A DNA stretch of 12,562 bases from Micavibrio sp. UBA5703 (GTDB lineage Bacteria; Pseudomonadota; Alphaproteobacteria; Micavibrionales; Micavibrionaceae): the NCBI GenBank assembly GCA_002420015.1, contig DIHF01000021.1:1-12562 (forward strand), written 5' to 3'. Position 1 is the first letter of the stretch. Each line of letters begins with the position of its first letter. The position numbers and the translations under genes are program-made. Under the pieces are notes generated by a model. The model had not been told where the DNA came from. It saw only the letters and a program-made list of their open reading frames with translations, and ran no database searches. Shown in pieces: positions 6,551 through 12,562 of the stretch.

Positions 6551-8518
6551 ATGGCGAAAAAGAGCAAAGGCAAAAATAAGAAGAAGGCGAAAAAGTCTTC
6601 GTTTTTCGGCGGTGTGTTCAAATGGATCTTCGTCGCGGGGATGTGGGGCGGGATATTCCTGACGCTCCTTTTGGCATGGTACGCCCGCGAGCTGCCCGAC
6701 ATCACCAAAGCCCCGCAATTCGAGCGCAAAGCCTCCATCATCGTACAGGCCGCCGACGGCAGCGTCATCGGGCGCTACGGCGATATCGTCGGCAACTCGG
6801 TCACCATTGAGGACATGCCCCCTCACCTTGTTCACGCCGTGATCGCCGTCGAGGACCGCCGCTTTTATTATCATTTCGGCATCGACCCGCTGGGCATCGC
6901 GCGCGCCATGACCGTCAACCTTGTAAAGGGCGGATTCGTCCAGGGCGGCTCGACCATCACGCAGCAGCTTGCGAAAAACCTTTTCCTCAGCCGCGACCGC
7001 ACACTTAAGCGCAAGATACAAGAGGCCATGCTCGCCCTCTGGCTCGAGCATGAACTGACCAAGGATGAAATTTTATCAGCCTATCTCAACCGCGTCTACC
7101 TCGGCTCCGGCGTTTACGGCGTCGATGCGGCGACGCGGCTTTATTTCAGCAAACCCGTCAAGGATATCAATCTGCGCGAAGCTGCGATCATCGCGGGCCT
7201 CCTCAAGGCACCCTCGCGCTATTCGCCGCTGCAAAACCCCGAGCTGTCGCGGGAGCGTTCCGATGCGGTGCTCGATATCATGGTGGATGCCGGATACCTT
7301 AAAAAGGACGAAGCCAAAGGCCTGACCAGCGTGCCGCACGATCCGCCCGGCAAGAAAGACAACAACTCCGAACGTTATTTCGCCGACTGGGTCGTCGATG
7401 GCGTTGACGATCTCATCGGCACGACCGAAGAAGACATCATCGTCAAAACCACCCTGCGCCCCGGCATGCAAAAAAGCGCCGAGAGCGCCCTGACCCGCAT
7501 TCTCGATACCTATGGCACAGAGCGCAACATCAGCCAGGGCGCAGCCATGATCATGGACCCCGGCGGCGCGGTGCTGGCGATGGTCGGCGGGCGGAACTAC
7601 GGCAACAGCCAGTTCAACCGCATCACGCAAGCCCTGCGCCAGCCCGGATCGTCCTTCAAGCCTGTCGTCTACCTGACCGCCATTCAGGCAGGATGGCGTC
7701 CGACCGACATCGTCGTCGACGAACCCATCACCACGGGCCGCTACCGCCCGAAGAATTACGGCCATAAATATATGGGCGAAGTTGAGCTTCAAACGGCGCT
7801 GGCGTTTTCATTGAACACAATCTCTTACAAACTGACCAAGGAAATCGGCGTGCAGGCCGTCATCGACACGGCGCGGCGGCTCGGCATTTATTCGCCGCTT
7901 GAACCGAACCTTAGTCTGGCCCTGGGAAGCTCCGCCGTTACGCCGCTGGAACTCACCACCGCTTACGCAACTTTGGCCAATGGCGGGCGTGCCGTTTATC
8001 CCTTCGGCATCACCAGCATCGAATCCGAAAACGGCCATGTCTATTACCAGCGCCGCCAAAGCCGCGAGAACCAGATGGTTGTTGCACCCGGCCATGTCGC
8101 CACCATCACCGGAATGCTTGAAAAGGTCGTCGAATACGGCACCGGGCGCGGCGCGGCGCAAGGGTTCCGCGTCGCCGGAAAAACGGGCACCAGCCAGGAA
8201 AGCCGCGACGCGTGGTTCATGGGCTATACGGATAAACTCGTGGGCGGGGTGTGGCTTGGCAACGACGACAACACGCCGATGAAAAACGTCACGGGCGGCG
8301 CGATGCCCGCGATGGTCTGGAGCGAGATGATGCGCAATTCCTACCCCGGCTACACGCGCCAGCAATATACCTACATGAGCGGGGATTTTGTATCGGACCT
8401 TGAATACGGGTTCGAGGGCCTCCTTCAAAGGCTAACACCCTCTGCCGCCGCACCCCCCGTGAAAAAAGAAAAAGAAAACCGCTACCGCCACGAGGAATAC
8501 CATCGGTATAACGATTAG
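6551..8518 (+). CDS. Class A penicillin-binding protein (PBP1A family transglycosylase/transpeptidase)
   Basis: A bifunctional enzyme that polymerises and cross-links peptidoglycan, anchored in the inner membrane with its domains in the periplasm. The 655 residues start with a lysine-rich cytoplasmic tail (1-16) and one membrane helix (about 22-43). The glycosyltransferase domain (about 60-235) shows catalytic E101 in AVEDRRFYYH, GGSTITQQLAKNL at 132-144, KRKIQEAMLA at 153-162 and LSAYLNRVYLG at 175-185. The transpeptidase domain (about 300-600) shows the SxxK motif S367-SFK, the SxN motif S420-L-N422 and K544-T-G. All catalytic residues are present. The size suggests the compact form without the OB-like insert of long PBP1a proteins. 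A basic, tyrosine- and histidine-rich tail (638-655) is unremarkable. There is no clear ribosome binding site, so translational coupling with the GNAT gene is likely. It converges on the next gene with 5 nt between stops. Confidence 0.94.
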   Translation: MAKKSKGKNKKKAKKSSFFGGVFKWIFVAGMWGGIFLTLLLAWYARELPDITKAPQFERKASIIVQAADGSVIGRYGDIVGNSVTIEDMPPHLVHAVIAVEDRRFYYHFGIDPLGIARAMTVNLVKGGFVQGGSTITQQLAKNLFLSRDRTLKRKIQEAMLALWLEHELTKDEILSAYLNRVYLGSGVYGVDAATRLYFSKPVKDINLREAAIIAGLLKAPSRYSPLQNPELSRERSDAVLDIMVDAGYLKKDEAKGLTSVPHDPPGKKDNNSERYFADWVVDGVDDLIGTTEEDIIVKTTLRPGMQKSAESALTRILDTYGTERNISQGAAMIMDPGGAVLAMVGGRNYGNSQFNRITQALRQPGSSFKPVVYLTAIQAGWRPTDIVVDEPITTGRYRPKNYGHKYMGEVELQTALAFSLNTISYKLTKEIGVQAVIDTARRLGIYSPLEPNLSLALGSSAVTPLELTTAYATLANGGRAVYPFGITSIESENGHVYYQRRQSRENQMVVAPGHVATITGMLEKVVEYGTGRGAAQGFRVAGKTGTSQESRDAWFMGYTDKLVGGVWLGNDDNTPMKNVTGGAMPAMVWSEMMRNSYPGYTRQQYTYMSGDFVSDLEYGFEGLLQRLTPSAAAPPVKKEKENRYRHEEYHRYND

Positions 8519-8523
8519 GCTGT

Positions 8524-8949
8524 TCAGGCGCGGACGCAATCCTCCAGCAGCCAGAACCGCCGTTTGAACCCGGCGAATTTGTCTTCGCCTATGCCGTCCC
8601 AGTGTGCTTTGAGATCCAGCAGCGCCGCCGTCGGGCCGCCGACTTCCCAGCCAGAGCGCATCAGGCTGGCATCCGCGAACTCGAGAAAATCAACCGGGAA
8701 AGCCATGCGCGGTGCGCGCAACCCCATATCGACAAGAATCTTGGCAATATGAGCATCGCTATGACCCATCATGTCCGCCGTGAATTGTATGGACGACAGG
8801 ATTTTTATTTCCCTGCGGCCGTTGGGGACATGCTGCATGTGACCGATAAACCTTGAGTACACGGCTCTGTCCATCGCTTCCCGCTCCGTTTCCGGCGCAA
8901 TTGGAAGAACGATGGATTCTGGCTGGTTTGTGCTGGTATGTCTGATCAT
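8524..8949 (-). CDS. Protein of unknown function (141 residues)
   Basis: I do not recognise this family. The protein is soluble: no signal peptide, membrane helix or cysteine cluster is visible (one cysteine, near the C-terminus). It is a mixed-charge protein with tryptophan-rich blocks near the end (GWEVGGPTAALLDLKAHW and RRFWLLEDC). The gene looks real: GGGAGAG sits 5 nt before the ATG, codon use resembles its neighbours, and the 117-bp upstream region holds a perfect CtrA-type box. It follows rnhA on the same strand, with a gap large enough for its own promoter. Its stop is 5 nt from the convergent penicillin-binding protein gene. The putative CtrA box suggests a cell-cycle, envelope or motility link, which is inference only. 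Confidence 0.75.
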   Translation of the reverse strand: MIRHTSTNQPESIVLPIAPETEREAMDRAVYSRFIGHMQHVPNGRREIKILSSIQFTADMMGHSDAHIAKILVDMGLRAPRMAFPVDFLEFADASLMRSGWEVGGPTAALLDLKAHWDGIGEDKFAGFKRRFWLLEDCVRA

Positions 8950-9011
8950 GTGACTCTCCCGGTTAAGGTGATGGTGAAGTCGTCTGGTAACTCCATCATC
9001 ATCCTTGAACG

Positions 9012-9028
9012 GTTAACGACTCCTTAAC
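9012..9028 (-). promoter_or_regulatory. Putative CtrA binding site with GANTC in its spacer
   Basis: The sequence GTTAACGACTCCTTAAC on the plus strand fits TTAA-N7-TTAAC, the full CtrA consensus of alphaproteobacteria, and its reverse complement fits it equally. It lies about 63-79 nt before the start of the 141-residue gene. A GANTC site (GACTC, 9018-9022) lies inside the spacer; two more are at 9034-9038 and 8952-8956. CtrA itself is not in the window, so binding is inferred. Confidence 0.6.
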
Positions 9029-9066
9029 ACGCGGAGTCCGTCACTTTCATGCTGTGGATAAATGTT

Positions 9067-9489
9067 TTACTTTCTCGGGATCGCCGCCACCGCCAGCGCG
9101 TCGGCGCGCTCGTTTTCGGGGTGGCCGTCATGGCCGCGCACCCAGTGAAACGTGATGTCGTGCTTGGCAACCAGCACGTCTATTCGCAACCACAAATCCT
9201 GATTCTTGATTTTCTTCGGCCAGCCTTTCGCCTTCCAGCCCTTCATCCACTCCGTCACGCCCTTTTGCACATATGTGCTGTCGGTGTAGAGCTTGATCTT
9301 CGACCGCCGCTTGACCGCCTCCAGCGCCTTGATGACCGCCATCATTTCCATGCGGTTGTTGGTGGTTTCCGCTTCGCCGCCGGACAACTCCTTCTCATGG
9401 CCGTTCCAGCGCAAAATCGCGCCCCAGCCCCCCGGCCCCGGATTGCCGCTGCATGCGCCGTCGGTGAATATTTCAATGATTTTTGTCAT
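9067..9489 (-). CDS. rnhA: Ribonuclease HI
   Basis: Cleaves the RNA strand of RNA-DNA hybrids, removing primers and R-loops in the cytoplasm. The 140-residue product has the four catalytic carboxylates in family positions: D10 (FTDGACSGNPGPGGWG at 8-23), E48 (TTNNRMEMMA), D70 (LYTDSTYVQKG) and D130 (ENERADALA), plus H120 in the WVRGHDGHPENERAD block that forms the flexible histidine loop. The basic handle region, KGWKAKGWPKKIKNQDLW at 83-100, is present. Length is normal for alphaproteobacteria, slightly shorter than the E. coli enzyme. The upstream sequence gives only a weak A/G-rich ribosome binding site. Upstream lies a dense repeat cluster, so any promoter close to the gene is within or next to repeats. 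Confidence 0.96.
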   Translation of the reverse strand: MTKIIEIFTDGACSGNPGPGGWGAILRWNGHEKELSGGEAETTNNRMEMMAVIKALEAVKRRSKIKLYTDSTYVQKGVTEWMKGWKAKGWPKKIKNQDLWLRIDVLVAKHDITFHWVRGHDGHPENERADALAVAAIPRK

Positions 9490-9512
9490 TTTCTATTCTT
9501 TTTAACATGAAG

Positions 9513-9573
9513 CCACAAAGGCACGAAGAAACTTTCTTTTTTGTCATCCTGAAGGGCTTTAGCCCTGAAGGAT
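9513..9573. repeat. Two short dispersed-repeat fragments upstream of rnhA
   Basis: The first, CCACAAAGGCACGAAG (9513-9528), has the same style of about-10-nt CAC-based periodicity as the larger repeat next to it. The second, ATCCTGAAGGGCT / AGCCCTGAAGGAT (9546-9573), is an imperfect hairpin with two central mismatches. Both look like members of dispersed intergenic repeat families. Assignment is from pattern, with only one copy of each in the window. Confidence 0.5.
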
Positions 9574-9583
9574 CTCATCTTAA

Positions 9584-9755
9584 AACCACGAATGCACACG
9601 GATCAACGCGTATAAAAAAATAAATCCGTCATTGCGAGGAAGGCTTTAGCCTGACGAAGCAATCCAAGTTCTTTCTTGTATCTTTGGATTGCTTCGCTGC
9701 GCTCGCAATGACAATCTGTGTATATCTGTGCATATCTGTGTCCATCCGTGGTTAA
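9584..9755. repeat. Compound repeat, copy 1 (10-bp-periodic arms around an inner palindrome)
   Basis: The outer ends are AAACCACG (9583-9590) and CGTGGTTAA (9747-9755). The right arm is four 10-nt units of the pattern ATCTGTGNNN (about 9714-9750); the left arm is a decayed set of CACGAATGCA-like units. Between the arms, 9627-9712, sits an 86-bp palindrome with ends CGTCATTGCGAG / CTCGCAATGAC and inner arms CGAAGCAATCCAA (9655-9667) / TTGGATTGCTTCG (9684-9696). The right end contributes the stop codon of the neighbouring P-loop gene. Confidence 0.85.
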
Positions 9756-10519
9756 AGACTCTTCCCCAACGCGCCCGCGACCACATTCAGAAAATCCTGC
9801 TCACTCTCCACATCCGCAATATCGGATACCGAAATACTCACCCCGTATTTCTCCGCCAGCGCCTTGTATTTCGGCAGGCGAGATTCAAAAAGATAGGGGA
9901 ACACCCAGCGCAAAAATTCATCGGGGTCGATGTCCTCAACCGCGTTCATCTCGAACTGCTGCATATAGGATTGCACGCGCTCCTTGAAGAACGGCACCGG
10001 AAAATAGAGCGGCTTGGGATTTGTGAAAGCGCGGTTCAGCAGCGTTTCATGCGCGTTCTGCCCGATCTTGAGGTAAACAAACAAAGTGTTCTTCCCAACC
10101 TCGGCCAGCAGCTTTTCATCCTCAATCTCGCACAAACTGCCCGAGGAATCATTCACGAAATGCCGGCCCTGCCCGTGCGCGCTCTTGATCGCCTCTGCCG
10201 TATCGCGCAGCGCCTCGGCCTCCGCATCGTAATACAATTTCTGCCGCCGCCTGAACTCCTCCGTCCCCAGGCCGCCCTTCGCCGGATTGCCGATCTTGCC
10301 CACAAAAGCCGACAAAAGCTGCATCGGGTCGTCCGCCGGAACGCCCGACAATTCGCCTTTCAGGTATTTCGTGCCGATCAGTTCGTCGCAGGAATAATTC
10401 ACCCAGCCCCAGCGCGCCATCTTGGCGGCCAGATAACTTTTCCCCGCGCCCGACATCCCGATCAGGGTAATGGCCTTGCGCGGCTGGCTCATGAATGCGT
10501 CAGGTGTTGGTTTCATCAT
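9752..10519 (-). CDS. P-loop NTPase, kinase-like
   Basis: A 255-residue soluble P-loop protein. Walker A is GMSGAGKS at 21-28, right after the strand KAITLI, in the arrangement of shikimate-kinase-like small-molecule kinases; CDEL at 44-47 follows at the position where such kinases keep a substrate-binding aspartate. A strand ending in FVNDSSGS (121-128) could serve as the Walker B region, and RAFTNPKP at 163-170 may be a lid. I cannot name the substrate. The start is uncertain: ATG at 10519, the next codon, or MSQPRKAITL at residue 10, and none has a ribosome binding site. The whole space between this gene and ispH is repeat sequence, and the stop codon TAA is part of a second repeat, so both ends touch insertions. 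Cotranscription with ispH is likely. Confidence 0.8.
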   Translation of the reverse strand: MMKPTPDAFMSQPRKAITLIGMSGAGKSYLAAKMARWGWVNYSCDELIGTKYLKGELSGVPADDPMQLLSAFVGKIGNPAKGGLGTEEFRRRQKLYYDAEAEALRDTAEAIKSAHGQGRHFVNDSSGSLCEIEDEKLLAEVGKNTLFVYLKIGQNAHETLLNRAFTNPKPLYFPVPFFKERVQSYMQQFEMNAVEDIDPDEFLRWVFPYLFESRLPKYKALAEKYGVSISVSDIADVESEQDFLNVVAGALGKSL

Positions 10520-10522
10520 TTT

Positions 10523-10692
10523 TTAACCACAGATACACACAGATGGACGCAGATAAGAAAAAGTTCCGTCATTGCGAGGAGGCAACGCCGACGAAGCAAT
10601 CCAGAATCTTTCCTGTTGCTCTGGATTGCTTCCCCCGGCTTGAAGCCGGGGTCGCAATGACAATCTGTGTCTATCTGTGTTCATCAGTGGTT
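10523..10692. repeat. Compound repeat, copy 2
   Basis: Same design as copy 1. The outer ends are TTAACCAC (10523-10530) and GTGGTT (10687-10692). The left arm is three 10-nt units of type CACAGATNNN (about 10528-10557) and the right arm three units ATCTGTGNNN or a decayed form (about 10663-10692). The inner palindrome (10567-10661) has the same ends, CGTCATTGCGAG / TCGCAATGAC, and the GAAGCAATCCAG / CTGGATTGCTTC arms, plus an extra perfect hairpin CCCCGGCT-TGA-AGCCGGGG near 10633-10651. It fills the gap between ispH and the P-loop gene. Confidence 0.87.
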
Positions 10693-10701
10693 CACAATCA
10701 T

Positions 10702-11649
10702 TTACGCCACCAAAACTTTCGGTATTTTGAATTTCACATTTTCTTTCGTAATCGAAATTTCCTCAACCGTCACATCAAAATGCTTCCGCGCCGCCTCGAT
10801 CACCTCATCGATCAGCACATCCGGCGCCGAAGCCCCTGCCGTCAGGCCCAGCACCGCAACGCCTTCGAGCCATCCCCAGTCAATTTCCGCCGCGCGCTGC
10901 ACCAGCGCCGCCTTGCCGCATCCGGCCAGCGCCGCAACTTCCACCAGCCGGTTGGAATTGGACGAGTTCGGCGCGCCGATCACAATCATGGCCTCGCATA
11001 GCGGCGCAATGGCCTTGACCGCTGCCTGACGGTTGGTGGTAGCGTAGCAGATATCTTCCTTGTGCGGCCCCTTGATGTCCGGGAAACGCGCTTTGAGCGC
11101 CTCGACAATTTCCGCCGTGTCGTCCACCGACAACGTCGTCTGGGTGCAATAAGCCAGCTTTTGCGGATCGTTCACGGAAATTCCTGCAACATCTTCCACC
11201 TTCTCCACCAGCAACACCGCGCCCTGCGGCAACTGTCCCATCGTGCCGATCACTTCCGGATGGCCCGCATGGCCAATCAGGATAATCTGATCCCCCGCCT
11301 CAAAATGGCGCTCGGCCTCGTTGTGAACCTTGCTGACCAGCGGGCATGTCGCGTCGATGTAAAACATCTCCCGACGCGCCGCGTCCTCCGGCACCGATTT
11401 GGGCACGCCGTGGGCCGAAAAAATCACCGGCTGGCCGTCATTCGGAATTTCGTCCAGCTCCTCGACGAACACCGCGCCCTTGGCGCGCAGCGTATCGACG
11501 ACATACTTATTATGAACAATCTCATGCCGGACATAGACCGGCGCGCCATATTTCTCCAGCGCCGTTTCGACGATCTGGATGGCGCGGTCGACCCCGGCGC
11601 AAAATCCGCGCGGGCTGGCCAGCAGTATTTTCAGGGCTTTTTTTGTCAT
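10702..11649 (-). CDS. ispH: 4-hydroxy-3-methylbut-2-enyl diphosphate reductase
   Basis: Last enzyme of the MEP isoprenoid pathway: a cytoplasmic [4Fe-4S] protein that reduces HMBPP to IPP and DMAPP. With the start at 11649 the product has 315 residues, normal for the family. The three cluster cysteines are C17 (ASPRGFCAGVDRAI), C102 (DATCPLVSKVH) and C201 (EDICYATTNRQ). Substrate and proton-relay residues are visible: H46 (HEIVHNKYVV), H80 (SAHGVP), H130 and E132 (GHAGHPEVIGTMGQ), the CTQTTLS block at 168-174 and PNSSNSNRL at 228-236. An upstream in-frame ATG at 11685 would add 12 residues with no family similarity (MDSFVLLPYKSA), so I prefer MTKKALKILL. Neither start has a strong ribosome binding site (AAGAG precedes the chosen one). 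It is divergent from the lipoprotein gene. Confidence 0.96.
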   Translation of the reverse strand: MTKKALKILLASPRGFCAGVDRAIQIVETALEKYGAPVYVRHEIVHNKYVVDTLRAKGAVFVEELDEIPNDGQPVIFSAHGVPKSVPEDAARREMFYIDATCPLVSKVHNEAERHFEAGDQIILIGHAGHPEVIGTMGQLPQGAVLLVEKVEDVAGISVNDPQKLAYCTQTTLSVDDTAEIVEALKARFPDIKGPHKEDICYATTNRQAAVKAIAPLCEAMIVIGAPNSSNSNRLVEVAALAGCGKAALVQRAAEIDWGWLEGVAVLGLTAGASAPDVLIDEVIEAARKHFDVTVEEISITKENVKFKIPKVLVA

Positions 11650-11689
11650 AGCACTCTTATAAGGTAATAAAACAAAGGAATCCATACTC

Positions 11690-11718
11690 TTGCTTTGCCC
11701 GCCCCGCTTTCGTAAAGT
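11690..11718 (+). promoter_or_regulatory. Candidate promoter of the lipoprotein gene
   Basis: TTGCTT (11690-11695) and TAAAGT (11713-11718) are 17 bp apart, a moderate sigma70-type match, about 38 nt before the start codon. GGGGAGAA at 11742-11749 is a strong ribosome binding site. A better -10 is not visible in the 106-bp divergent gap. Confidence 0.4.
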
Positions 11719-11755
11719 CTTGCCTGTTCACCAATAATGATGGGGAGAACCTGCC

Positions 11756-12532
11756 ATGAAACGGTTCAGTTGCCTTGCTGCGTTAATCCTTATGCTTTTC
11801 ACCCTTCCCGCCTGCGAGACGGTCGAAGGCATGAAAGACGACCTTGGCAGCATCGGCATGCCCGAAGTGGCGGCGCTGGGCCAAAAGAAAACGGCTTTGC
11901 ACACCACCTGCCCCGAGGTGCACATCGTCGATGAACTGGCCTCCATCACCGAATTTACGGGCCGTGGCGACACCGCCCCCTCCGACCTCATCACCAAAGT
12001 CGACATCAGCGAGCTTGAAAGCACCTGCGAGCGCGGGGAGCAAAGCATCAGCGTCGACCTCAAACTCGCCTTCAATGGCCGCCTCGGGCCGCAAGGCCGC
12101 GCACGCGGCAACGACGTGCCGTTTTTCTCGCATCCCTATTTCGTAGCGATCACCGCGCCCAATGGCGACATCCTTGCGAAAGAAGTTTTTGCGGCCTCGA
12201 TCAACTACGAACCCGGCGAGGACACGCACACCTATTATGAATCCCTGCGCCAGATCATTCCGGTGAAGTACGAAACCACCGCACCACGGTACAAGGTTCT
12301 GGTCGGCTTCCAGCTTAACAACGACCAGCTCGCCTATAACCGCGAACAGATCAAACTGGCGAAAGAGGCCGAACGCAAGGGAACGCCGCTTGGGGCCATT
12401 TTCTCCCCCGCCGAAGCAGCAGCGCCGCAGCAACCCGCCGCAACCCCGGACAGTTCGGTCACGGTTTACCCGCTTGGCGGTGGGCAGCCGACCAACGCGC
12501 CCATTGACCTCACCACCCCGGTGCAGAAATGA
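11756..12532 (+). CDS. Putative lipoprotein of unknown function
   Basis: A 258-residue protein with a clear lipoprotein signal: a basic start (MKR), hydrophobic segment 5-17 and lipobox L17-P-A-C20, with cleavage before C20. Residue +2 is glutamate rather than aspartate, which under the E. coli rule would favour sorting to the outer membrane; this may not hold here. The mature part has no recognised domain. It includes a likely beta-rich middle (SISVDLKLAFNG, YFVAITAPNGDILAKEVF) and a proline/alanine/glutamine-rich tail from about 218 on, typical of a flexible linker. A second cysteine pair (C52 and C87) could form a periplasmic disulfide. It has a good ribosome binding site and candidate promoter, and stands alone, divergent from ispH. 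I do not recognise the family and assign no function. Confidence 0.85.
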   Translation: MKRFSCLAALILMLFTLPACETVEGMKDDLGSIGMPEVAALGQKKTALHTTCPEVHIVDELASITEFTGRGDTAPSDLITKVDISELESTCERGEQSISVDLKLAFNGRLGPQGRARGNDVPFFSHPYFVAITAPNGDILAKEVFAASINYEPGEDTHTYYESLRQIIPVKYETTAPRYKVLVGFQLNNDQLAYNREQIKLAKEAERKGTPLGAIFSPAEAAAPQQPAATPDSSVTVYPLGGGQPTNAPIDLTTPVQK

Positions 12533-12540
12533 GCTATGAC

Positions 12541-12562
12541 CGTCATTGCGAGGAGGAGCGTA
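12541..12562. repeat. Third copy of the inner palindrome, cut by the window end
   Basis: CGTCATTGCGAGGAGGAGCG begins 8 nt after the lipoprotein stop codon and matches the left end of the inner palindromes at 9627 and 10567. It is not preceded by the CACAGAT-type outer arm, so this element exists alone too. Confidence 0.7.

Noticed and set aside
9714..9750. CRISPR array from the periodic units
   Set aside because: Units are 10 bp with 3-bp variable parts, far below CRISPR repeat and spacer sizes, and no cas genes are nearby.
9689..10660. 323-codon plus-strand frame opposite the P-loop gene
   Set aside because: It runs through both repeats and lies antisense to a gene with a Walker A motif; the product looks like an arginine-rich shadow.
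9584..10692. Insertion sequence or composite transposon
   Set aside because: No transposase is present, and the gene between the repeats is a P-loop kinase-like protein without integrase or transposase motifs.
11650..11685. Upstream ATG of ispH
   Set aside because: The added 12 residues are unlike IspH, and there is no ribosome binding site before it.

Overview
The window looks like ordinary chromosome of a free-living alphaproteobacterium with moderately high GC. Support for this: the protein families and their sequence style (MaeB of the malic enzyme/phosphotransacetylase hybrid type, an alphaproteobacterial-style LipB, ispH near rnhA), one perfect CtrA-type box (TTAA-N7-TTAAC) beside several GANTC sites, and several families of short palindromic repeats, one of them inserted inside a reading frame as in Rickettsia palindromic elements. 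I cannot name the genus from sequence alone. There are ten protein genes and one tRNA gene. No phage, transposase, CRISPR array, toxin-antitoxin or defence cassette is visible.

Layout. At the left an N-formylglutamate amidohydrolase (+) converges on and overlaps lipB (-). lipB carries a palindromic repeat in frame just before its catalytic lysine. A tRNA-Leu(GAG) follows, 35 nt ahead of maeB. After maeB comes a hairpin terminator candidate and a 150-bp multi-hairpin repeat, then the magnesium channel gene mgtE. Next are a GNAT acetyltransferase with a strong promoter almost touching its start codon, and a class A penicillin-binding protein.

The right part is mostly on the minus strand. In transcription order it runs ispH, a P-loop kinase-like gene, rnhA and an unrecognised 141-residue gene that has a CtrA-type box with a GANTC site in its spacer. 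The P-loop gene is boxed between two copies of a compound repeat of about 170 bp (10-bp-periodic outer arms around an inner palindrome); the repeats supply its stop codon and fill its upstream gap. A divergent lipoprotein gene ends the window, followed 8 nt later by a third, truncated copy of the inner palindrome.

The genes do not form one pathway: they cover central carbon metabolism (MaeB), lipoylation (LipB), Mg2+ transport, cell wall synthesis, isoprenoid synthesis (IspH), RNA/DNA hybrid removal (RnhA) and amino-acid derivative breakdown. The interest lies in the repeat biology and in the possible cell-cycle control of the orphan gene, not in a new multi-gene system.
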